Below are positions 37,001-49,000 of a stretch of 64,000 bases of DNA, piece by piece (within the stretch, counting starts at the first letter, position 1; the number at the start of each line of letters is the position of its first letter). This stretch comes from Nautilus pompilius (taxonomy: Eukaryota > Mollusca > Cephalopoda > Nautilida > Nautilidae), in the NCBI GenBank assembly GCA_018389105.1, contig JACATO010001023.1, forward strand, positions 166,001 through 230,000, read 5' to 3'. Under the pieces are notes generated by a model. It saw only the letters and a program-made list of their open reading frames with translations. It was not told the DNA's origin and ran no database searches. The position numbers and the translations under genes were made by a program.

Positions 37001-40000
37001 TTCTGCAAGGCTTGGCAGAGGGTGCCACAGGAAACTGCACTATCTTGGCATGCTGCATCCGGAATCAGTTGTGGCAGCTCTGTGAAACCCATATCTCCAG
37101 CAGATTATTCAAAATTGGATACATTAGAAGTTCAGTATTTAACACAGTAGGGCAAGAATGGAGTGGACTAGAAGTTATCTACACTGCACATTGGAAGACT
37201 TGCACCCGGTTTGCTTCTTTGGTGAGTAAATTCAACTTTCGCTTTGTTGGTGGTTGTGCGTTTGGCACAAACTAAACCAACACAACGACCATTTTGCACA
37301 TTAGAGGCAGTGTTCTAGTCATCTAGAGTGCTGCCTGGACAAGACCATGGGGTTTATCATTATCAGGGTTTGGACAGAGTTGGCCAGCCAAAGTTCAAGG
37401 TTCACAAAGTTATCCAAAATACCTAACCCAACTTTTTAAATCCATGTTGGATCATAAAAATAATTAGAGTGAATTTTAATTATAACATTAGATGAGTTTT
37501 TGGGATTAAATTAGCTTAATTTACCTAATACATCACATTTTGTACTAGAGTCCAGTTCTTCAGAGTGCATGAATAAGAAATTAGCAGCAGCTGTTGAATT
37601 TGTTTCAGTGAGTCTTGTATTTAAGTATTTCTAGAAATGGTCTACTACTTTGCCAAACACCATGTTCAATTTTCTTACTTCTAAAAAAAAAAAAAAGCCC
37701 AAAGATTGGTCAAAGTTGGAGCGCACAAGGCACTTTTGTGTTGGCTGTAAATTCTGATATTATGCAACCATCTCTCATGTTCTTGGTTCTGGTCTATGGA
37801 AAGTCAGGTTTGGGGCAAGAACTTTTAGAGACCATACAAGCAGTAGAACAGTAGTCATTTCACCTTTATGTATGCTAATGTAAAGGCCCATTGTTCAAGT
37901 AGTGGTGTAAACCTTCAAGAAAGCCCTTGCTCATCCCCTTGAGCTGACTCACACAGAATGCGCCTAGGGTACGCTCTTTAGCCAGTCAACAACATGCGAG
38001 GAAGGGAAATAGCAAGCCATGTTGCACGAAAGGTTGTCCAAGCCAAAGAATAAATAGTTATGTTAAATGTTTGTTGCTTTATTTGACGCAATGCACAGTA
38101 CTTCACTTTTTAAAGTTTTAGTACAGTAAACTCTGGATACAGTGGCAGCAAACACAGCAACCCACTTAAGTTTGTTTACAGTCGCCATCTTGAAAGTGTG
38201 CACACCTCATTTCTCTCTTCTTTCATCATACAATAACCTTTTGCACCCCTCAACAATGGCACCTAAATTTTACAAAGCAAGTACGGGAGAAAAACGAAGG
38301 ACTGCACTTAACATTGCCGATAAAATTGAAATAGTCAAGAAATTAGAAAAAGGTGAAAGCAGGAATGTTTTGATGCGCGAGTACAATGTTGGTTTATCGG
38401 TTGCTCTCCTGATGCAGCAGCCAGGGGAGCAGGAGGTAACAGAAGAGAAGTAAACAGTGGTATGTAGTGCATAATTACAGTTTTTTACATGTACATTCCT
38501 TATATAACTTGTTGTGCATATATTTTTAAAAGTGGAGTAGACTGTTTTATTTATGCATATTTTCCGTATGCAACTTGATGATGTAAATGCCTTTTTTGAA
38601 TGTTTTGATTACACTGGCAACACATAAGTGTCCATTTTATATTCTGCTTAGTCACACCCCACGGCATCTCTGGGGGTGCCGGTATTTACAGAGTTTACTA
38701 TACTCCAAAAAAAAAAAAAAAACACACTAAGAAATCCAACATGCTTCTATTTTTAATGCTACAATTGTTTCATAAGCAAATATTACATTCACTAAAGGCA
38801 TTTATGCTGTTACTGTGGCAAATTATACAACTGAATACATTAACATGACAGAGCAAAAAAAAATAATTTCTAAACAGTCACATTTAATGAGATTATGGCT
38901 AACTACGTACTGCCATCAACTCATGGTGTATCATGAAAATGAATGGAACTACTACAATTCTCAAAGCCATAGCAGATAACAGTACCATGACCATCATGAA
39001 GTACAGAGGAATTACCATCAGGTTTGCTAATTACTATGAAAAATTACACATAGTATACTTATTCAGTGTAATGCAATATACATACCTTTGTGATCTTATA
39101 ACTAGATGCAACTATGTTTATGCTGTTAATTTATACATGCAACCTGATGTACCACGCGTTGGATTAGTTTCTTTCATGCGAGAAGATTGTTCTGTGTTGT
39201 TTTACCTCAAAGGAATGCAGAAGTGGGAAACACATTTCCCTCAGCATCTTTTAGCCATCAAATCATGTCATACCAGTACAGAATTTTCCCCAAGGTTAAT
39301 TTTCTTCCTGCATGTAATCATATGTAGCTTTTTGAATGGCTTCTAAATTGATCACACACACACATGAGAGAGAGAGAGAGCGAGAGAGAGAGAGAGAGAG
39401 AATTTCTATGGATTCCAATATTTTGTTATCTTAACAGCAAGTTACTACTAAATGAAAAAATATATATATTTATACACACACACACATGTAGTACATATAT
39501 AAGATCTAGATTCTTTAACTTCTTTATTTACAATACGAAATTCCTGGAAAACTGTAGGCACATCACATAAAACGTAAATTTTTTTTAAAAAATATCCTCG
39601 ACCTATGAAGAAAACTTACAACTTTAGAATATGAAAATCTTTTGTACAAACATCTTTATCACGCCCACTCTTTACTGGTAGAATTTTATTATTAATCAAT
39701 TTTAATGTGTATCATTAACAAAACAAACCAGCAGGATTTTTAAATCTCAAGACTATTCACCTAAAAGCTCTGTAAATGTCAGATGGGAAAGCTGCTGCCA
39801 TAACTACGATGTTGAAGGGGAAACTACTTTTTTGTTTTTTTGGCCTCCAACTTAACTTCTGCTTTTTTTTTTTTTTGTTTTAAGAGTTCACACATTTTAA
39901 AATTCAAAAGAGAAAATGCTGTATAAAAACATCAAACCATAAAGAGACATTAAACTCTACATAGCATTATATAATACTGGCTTTATAGACCCAGCTAACA

Positions 40001-43000
40001 TCACACAGTAGACTCCGTCACGGCACATGACCCTGGTGTCATGTATGGAGCCTTAGAATAAGTGATGTATGGAGCAACAGTACAAACGGACTGCGTACAA
40101 ACAAATTACTAATGTATATTTTTTAAAACTTTACTTATTTTAAAATTTATTTTTTTTCTTTAGAGTATGAGATTATTTTGTGTTTTATTTAATTTATTGT
40201 TATTAATAATTTTAAAAAATTATAGTTACAATCTGTAAACTTTTTTTTAAATCAACAGTTGTTCAGAAACTCTTTGTATATTTATTTTTTTAAAATTATT
40301 TCAAGGATTAACTTTGATAAGAAAATAGTAGAATTAAGTTGGGTAGATATCTGGAAAAGAGAATCTTCAGGAAAATGCAAAAAGAAGAAAAACAATGCAT
40401 ACATCTAGAGTATTCAATTCATAAGTATATGGCATTAATTTTGCTTATAGTGATTTTTAATATATTTTCACACAAACTCTGAGAGAGTTTTACACCTTAC
40501 TGACAAAGGACTGACTAATTCAAAATGCAGTGAGCAACAGCCATGCATTCTACTAATGTGGTTCCTAACTGTGCCTTTGGGGAATGAAAATTATATGACA
40601 GAATGGACAGGAAAATTTACTCCAATGGTACAACGGGCAACTTCAGTTTCATCAAAAAACAATATTCCATATAGCAGTTTCAAAGAGCAAAGTGGCTGGC
40701 AGCAAGATATTAGAATAAACTTTAATAAGGGCCATCAGAGCATCTCACGTTGAAATACCAGAAAAATAATTTAGGAACTTCCTCGTGCATGCATTTCAAA
40801 ATCCAGTATTTACCATGAAGGTGCTGTAACTGCTGACTAAAACAGAGATAGGTGCAAAAAAGCCGGAGAGAAAGATAAGTGCAATCAAAGGTTCAGTCAA
40901 CCCTGCTCATAGTAAAACACCAACAAGAACAGTCTGAAAGTTATAGTCATTTCAGGCAATAAAATCTTTAAATATGTATATTAAGATTTCTCAACAAATA
41001 ATAAGGTCCACTTAGTACAAGTTTGCTATAGTAACAAGGTTGACTGCACAAGAGCTGTTGTATTACTAATGCTCCCAAAAAACTATAATCTATAGTTTGC
41101 AGGTAGCAGCATTAATTCAATCTATAGTGAGCTAGCAAGCTAAGACATGCTGGAGATAATAAGTATTATTATTTTATATTATGACTGTGCAGTGGCGAAA
41201 AAATGTATACCAGAGGTGTTTATAAAGACTTAGATATAATAAACACAACTTTAGAATCATAAAGAAAGGAATAAAGTACTTACCACCTCTTTATCCACAG
41301 GTAAAGACTAATAAATGTAACGGCATGCAGTGGTGAGAAAATTTAGAGAGAAATTTAAGATTGTAGAGTAACCACAACCATAAGACGGAGAGAGAGAGAG
41401 AGAGAGAGAGGAATAATTAGATACTTACCACCTCTTTCTCCATGGTAAAAGGCTTACAAAAGTAACGAATCAAAAGGTTATTTTTGCATGTTTTCATAAG
41501 TTTGCTTTATTAAAAAGAAACACACAACACATATAGAAAAGAGATTCCTATCTGATTTTCCTGAGTGACAGGGGAACTTCCCCCATCACTTCTGACTACA
41601 CAAAAAATAACCCAGTCCTAGGGTCAAGGCAGATCACAATCATCTTATAAATAATCTTTATATAAAAAAAAGAAATTGTTAAAAATATGCAGAGTTTTCT
41701 GTTACTAAGATAAACTTATAAGACAAAGCAAAATAATTATCTTAAAACTAAATGCAAAACACAAAATTTAATTTATTTCCTTTGAATGATTTTTTTGGTG
41801 TGAATAACAAAAATAATGTTGTGTGTACTCTAAGAAATACCTCGAGATACGCCAAACAAGACAGTGGCAGCAGCCACTCGGCTACCTGCAACTTTCTCAC
41901 ACCTGTCAAACAACTCTTTTTCATAAGGTAATCTATTAATAAATGGTACTATTTGTGCAATTACACCATCTTTTAGGAAAAGCTTCTTGAAAATCAGAAA
42001 TACTGCATTATTCACATAGAACATGCATGCATATTCTAAAATGTTGTTTTTTTTAAAGATTAGAATTTGCATAATACACCATATCTTAAGTCTGACACTC
42101 AAATAAGAAATAACCAAAGTTCTACACACTAGTCAGCATTTCAGATGAAAGGGTTGAGAACAAAGGACATGACTCCTGCCAAACAACAGAAATGGGATTT
42201 CAGAAAATATATGACATGGCAAAAATCTATATACCTTAAATGTGTTTGTTCATTTTGTTAAGTCTCAGCAATTTATCTGAATTCCTGGTGAAAGATCTCT
42301 GATGTTGATTCTAATTATGTAAACGCAAACAGATCAGTCCCATAAACATCAAGCTGAGTTAAAGATTAGCTTTTTTCTCATAAGTAAATTGATGAAAATA
42401 AGTTTTCTCAATGCAATAATTGTCATCACATGGATTTTGATGTCTGTCTGCATAAAGGTAAATGAGAAGTAAACTTGTACAACCACACCCCCAGCAGAGA
42501 ATTCAACAGTAGTATACACAGCCTCATTTCTAACTGAAGTAAATTTCTAATGTTATTCTTAATGCAGAAAATAAAAACCCAGATGTTTTGACATCAGCTA
42601 CGTAAATCTAGACAATGAAGATATAGTGAGGAAGTCAGCTGCTAGCCAGCAAACTGAGCACATAATTATCCAATTTCTAAATGGAAAAACAGAAACAGAC
42701 AACAGAGAATGTTCACTAATATCAAGATGTTGCTACTGCAAGTTTTAGTTCATTTCCCATATCAAGTTATTGGCTAAAGCACTACCAACTCTATTCATTA
42801 ACTAACTAACACAGGGTATATTTGAATACTTTGCCAGCTATGTAGACCCTACCTTTAGTTTAATAGTTAAAGACTGTGATATCTCCAACTTTTTCAAGAA
42901 AGATGATATTGTCATCATAATCTAGGCTTGGATAACATTTTTTTCCCCATTCCACTCCCAACATATATATTGGATGAACTGAATACATTTTAGATATGTT

Positions 43001-46000
43001 TCATATCAACCAAAGAAAACATCTAAAATAACTACCACCAACTGTTACTTTGGTGACACAGTGTTCGTTCTTGATAACTGGTCCTTGGAAATAACCACTC
43101 CCTTACCAAAAAAGAACTAGCAAGTTCACAAAAGTTAACTGGTAATGAACACCTAATATTTGAGATGCTTCTAACATTTGAAAATTAAAAAAAAAGATAA
43201 TGAAAGTGAACGCACCAAAAATCCAGACAACTTTACAAATCTTAAAACGCGTGCACACACACACTTCAATGTCTGTCTGTCTAACCATACAAAGAATAAC
43301 TTATACTATTGTCCTGAAAACTATAGCCATACATACAAAAAATGGAATGTGGGATTACTAGTTTTCCTTTGTAAAAAAAATTTCTCTGCTGATGGTGCCA
43401 GAAATAGCTTAACTTAATTCCTACGAATAAAGTAAAACTACCTACCATTATCCATTTACACCATACCCCAAAGTAAGCCAGCAAGGTAAGTCATACAAAA
43501 CAGCAGTTCTGTTCTTCCGACAGAAGAAATATAATGTACCACACTGGTTCTAATTTCTGCCTATGTACCTCAGCCACAAAAAAACTATCAAAATTAAAAA
43601 AGAAAAAAAAAAAACATTCCTCAGTTTGAATCAGTTGTAGCCTACTCTGTGCATCAATAAACAAAGAAATTTTATTATTTGTTCAAGTGCCTCCCATACT
43701 CAGTGCTCTCCCCTTAGCATTGCCAAAATATCAACTTGTTTGATTACATATCGTCAGTTTTATAGAGCATTGTGTGATTAGCAGAGAAAGGCGTAAAAAC
43801 TCCCTCAACACCAAGAAAAGGTGGAAGCATTCAACCGGTACATCATTAAAATGCAATCACTCCTTAAGTGTTTCACTGCCAATATTTGACACGTGGTTAA
43901 AATGGCTATCTATTTTGATATACCAGCAACACACTGCACCATTCCGGAGACACAAATGTCTCAGGCAGCAACTCTTATGCTTAGCATGATGGCTGATCAA
44001 TGAAAATTACTTCCACAGTTCTGAAAGGAAAATGAGAACTGTTTCATCAATTCCTGCAGATGCTTTAGGCAGAACGAGCCCAAATGGTTTGTTAGATAAA
44101 CTGCAAAACACACAATCAGCACGTCCAACTAAGATCTTTTTTGGGACTTGTTTAGGGTGCAGAGGACTAAGACAATGAGAGAGAATAAGCAAGCATACAA
44201 AAGGTAGTTGCAATGATTCTGGCATTAGCCGAGTTCAACTGATTGGTGCATCCCACAATCAACTTTTCTAGCAAAACATCCAAAAGAAATAAAGCAATTG
44301 GATGCTAGTTGCAGAGCAAATACCTACACAAAGGGTGGGCACATGACATAGCCAATCTATGAGAGCCTTCTTCAGAGAGTCAGGGATACATGGAATTTGT
44401 CATCTTCTAGTGATCAGAAAAAGTTTCATGATGATGGGCTTGCCCAATTCTCTGGAGGGCACAGAAGATAGTGTGAAGCATGGATTCCAATTCAGAGAAT
44501 TATGAGTTGAAATTTCTAGGATGCATGTCACCAAATTGGGAAGTGTCAGGTGCAAAGAGAAGCAGCTGGTCGCATTGAGGATAGATAGCTAGGACAACAA
44601 TGCCACGACAGTCTAAAGTGATGTCAAAAACTCAATAAAACCAAAAGCAGTTGGTTTGTGTCCATTGAAATTCTTTTTTCCTTCCCTTTTTCCCAGAAGG
44701 TATCCAGATTTCACTTTTCAGAAGGTTTGTGTTGTAATTTCCTTTTTCTTCTTTCCTTACACAAGGATCTACGCTATCTGTCAGCATGCAGTGTCATTTG
44801 GGAGATATTCTTATACAGTTCAGTTCCTACACAGCTAGGCATCAACTGTTGCCAATCACAGATTTTGACCTTTCTGTCCCTGTCAATTCTCCAACTGCAA
44901 CTTTTAAATTTCTTCGAGTTCTAATAAATACCAAGACAGATAGAACCGATAAGGTATACTTTTTACGGTCCAGCAGAAGACTACCAGACTGGCTTCCTGC
45001 CTGGCAGGGTCTCTCTTCACTCTCCTCTCACATCTAGAGATGAAAAATTCTGGTAGGGTTTTCTAGGTAAATGTGGGAAAGGTTCTACATGTAAATATTG
45101 ACCGGCTCACAGACTGACCACCACTCAGGAGTCCCCAGCCATAACCAGATAACTTCTTTAATCACCAAACCTGATACCCCTACACATTCCCTTTCTAGTT
45201 CCCTCCTGTACAAAGTCCTTCGACCTCGACTGCCAGGATAGGTTCAATAAAAAGAAAATAAATTATTTACTTATTCCCAAAGCCCCATTTTTCTGGAGTT
45301 TGTTTAGTGAAACCTTCAAATGATTTCGTGTGAAACACTTTTTAAACTTTTATTTTCATTCTTGAGACTGGTTCCAGTTCTTGGAATGTTTGCAGTTGCA
45401 GGCTCAAGCAAGATTTTCTAAACTGTCAAGATAATGCAGGGTAATACAATTTAAAGATAATGCATGATGCTTCATTTAATAACAGTAGTAATGTGTGAAT
45501 TCAGTATGTTATAGCCTTACTTACTAAACAAGAATAACCAGAAGTATTTATGTGAAAACATTTTTGGAATAATGTGCCTAGTATATTCACTGACACATTC
45601 AATCAGGGTGATCTTATAATATGTCCATATTTGTTTGCGTTTCATTCATGGTTCATTCATAGTTGTGTATCCATGAAAATTATTAATATTAGGCAAATGT
45701 ATGTAGCATAGTTCTTGAGATCCTGAGAGATACAACTCATTCACTTAGCATTGTGTTATTGAACAGCTGTAACAAAATAATAATAATATAGAATCATGAT
45801 ACTTCACCAGTAATAATTAACCAACCGGGTTTCTTCAATAGGGAAATAATGTAATAAAAAATACACATTGCTAAAGAGACTGGAAAACAAACACTTAATT
45901 TTTAAGACTGATTCTTGGAGATCAATTAAATTACAAGCAAACTACTGTTTTATGAGAGTTTTTCATTCCTAATTAAAAATTACCACTATTTTAACATATA

Positions 46001-49000
46001 AACAGTAGCATAATGTTGCATTTAAACATTCAGTTACTCTCTTCTAAGATGCAAAAAGCTTAAAAAAAAAAAACAAGTATGTATCAGCAACAAGTTAACC
46101 AATCATATATCAGGACGAGGCTACAACATGTAAAGATGTTCTATATGCAAGCATGCAACAAAACAGATGCATGCAGAACAAATATCCAAGATGCTTGTAT
46201 GTTTACCTTTCTTCAGAAAAATAGATAAATAGATTCAGATGAAAGGAGGGAGAGGGAGAGAGAGAGAAACTCAGCTACTTGCATATTACTATTTTTCTTT
46301 TCACTGGAATTATATAGCTTTAGTGAAAAAATGCAAGTAAGTTTTTGCAATAGTTCTACCTACGTTCACAATGTATACCAGCAAGTATTTTACACATCTA
46401 CAATATTTCTATTTACAAAGTTTACATGCAGATCCAAGCAAGGACTTTTGGGCCTCACAAGCTAGGTAGGCCTGTTCAGAATTCACCTCCCCCCACCCAC
46501 TCCGTCTTCTCAAGTGGATTTTTTGTCTCAGATGATGGGAAATTGCTCGAAAATATTAGTTCCAACTAATGAAATGAGAAAAAAAGTTGATGAACCCTAG
46601 TCTCAGGGAATGATGGGTGATTTTATGCAACTCACTTGTGTAGAAAAGGATTTGAGTGCTTTTGGAAAACACAGTATAACGTTATATGGATCAAAATAGG
46701 GAGTAAAAGGCAAAAATAAAAAAATAAAGAGGAGGGGGTTGGAAAATGTTAAAATTTTATCTGCTTAGGGTTACAAATAATGAGCAGGACTTTAATTAGT
46801 GTACCCACAATAGTTACTGTGAACGACAATTAGTTAAATACGATTCTGTAGCACTGTAGCGATTACTTTCTTAGAAGGTATTTATTTATACTGCACTATC
46901 AAATTGCATTACACTTATTGCTGACTTAAGCTATGAATAGATTTTATCTATTTTTTTTAACTTTTCAGATAACTATTTTGAGAATGATGTCTAATCAGAG
47001 AATGTTTCAAAGTCAAGCGGTAAATGTTCCTGATCCTGAGAACAAACCACCAAGGAAACATTCTGATCTCAACTAACTAACCACAAGGTTAGCCACCAAG
47101 ATCTTCCCAGTACCAACAACCAGCTTCCATCGGTGGATTCAAACTGCGGACAAATCACTAGGTGTTCCAGTATTTTCTGCACCTGAAACCTGTCCCTTAG
47201 TATACTGGAGATGCTGGAGAGAAATATAACAATCAGTTCTTTGCCCACAAAGCAGATGACAGCGATACCCATAAGACTAGGAAAAATTCTATGCTGCATT
47301 TTATATCTCACCATGAGAAACATTGAAGTTTTGCCAGAAATAAGAGCAGAAAAGTGATTCAGATGAGAAGAAAATCAAGTGCCAGTTACAGCTTCATCAA
47401 CAGTCCGATACAAGTGCATCTGATGCCACAGAGGAGATAAAAGCCAGCAAGCTGCTCTCCAAAGAGAAGAGGAGGACAGCTACTTCTATCTGGATCAGCA
47501 TGGCGACAGACCCGTGTCTAGTCATGACAAGGAGTTTGAGACCAAGGCACACATCACATCATAACGCTGGTAGACTAGAGGATGAAGATGCTTCACCTGC
47601 ATTTTTCTGTTCTTGTTTCACTCATCCCTCTTTCTATCACTTCCCCTGTCCTAGTCTGCCAGCTGGGCAATGATGTGCTCTTATTTCTGACAAGACTTTC
47701 ATGACTGACTCTCACAATGTAGTTGCCTGAAAAGATTAAATAATAAATATAAAATCTATTCACAGTAGCAGCTTAAGTCAACAATAACTACCTTCTAAGG
47801 CAGGGGTCGGCACGATACGGCCCGCGGGCCGGATCCGGCCCGCGAGGCACTCTCATCCGGCCCGCGGAGCCTTTCCGGAAAAATGACAAAATATTCAGTC
47901 CTTGAGAAATCATGGCTGTGTGTGCCTTTTATTTTTCAAGCGTTCTTGAGTGCTGCACGCGCTTGCAAGTGGGCGCTCAGACGTGTGAACACGTGTGCGA
48001 TGCACGCACAAAATTGACAAGGCGCGCGCAGACTCAGGTGTTTTGTCCGAAAGCAGGTCAGGGTTACTATAAAATGGCGTCAGCGCACACGTTGATAACA
48101 GTCTGTCAGAGTTTTTGCGAGCGCGTTACGCATTAATTACTTGTCATCGGTAAGCTGTGTTAACTTGCAATTGTTAAGAAATCACTTAATTTATAGATGT
48201 AAAGTGGCAATAGAAACGATTTTTGGCAACTCATAACCATCCGGCCCGCGGACATGCGGCTAATTTTGAATCCGGCCCGCGAGCCGAAAAGGTTGCCGAC
48301 CCCTGTTCTAAGGCATCAATACAGCATCACAGGATCATACTGCACCTATTATGGTGCACAGTAACTGGGGTGGGTACCCTAATTAATAAGAATGCCCTTA
48401 TATCCCTAAGCAGGATCAAATTTTAACCCTTTATTGGCTATGATCCCCACCGTTTTATCCAATATAATGTCTACAATGTTTTCCAAAAACATCAATCATC
48501 TTAAGCATAAAAGAGCTGCATAAAAACATCTATCATTCCATAAGACTAGTTACGCCAAACTTCTCTCTCATTTCAGTAGTTAGAACTGTTATTATTGAAC
48601 ATTTTTCTATCACATGAGACAAGAAATGCACATATCCAAACCAGAAAATCATTCAGCAGGGTATGGAAAACAAAAAAACAATTAAATTCTCAACAGGCCT
48701 AATGCTAAGTAATCTAAGCTATCTTTTAACTTAATACATTGTTGCACACTGAAATAATATTAATCTGTCACTTCCTGAACACAGATTTAGATGAAAAAAT
48801 TATAAAAAAAAAAAAAAAATCACATAAGTAACATCACTTGTATCTGAAAAGACATGCATTTTTTTTTTTTAAATTTTATTCACTGTAATACAAAATTGTG
48901 CTGTCTACCCTGAAGTTAACATTGAAAATTAAAAACAAGAAAACAAAAAAATACATGTACGCTACTATAATTAAGGAGAACGATAATACAAATCTCACAA

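Noticed and set aside
40818-40840. Short AG...GT block (tcagcagttacagcaccttc...) as another microexon
   Set aside because: Its 23-nt length would shift the glycogenin frame, and the donor GTAAAT is weak.
36105-41429. Resemblance of the transmembrane block to V-ATPase subunit e
   Set aside because: The G-x-V-x-P and P-[KR] spacing is vaguely similar, but no exon encoding the family's conserved second helix (FWL...NPL.GP type) was found downstream.
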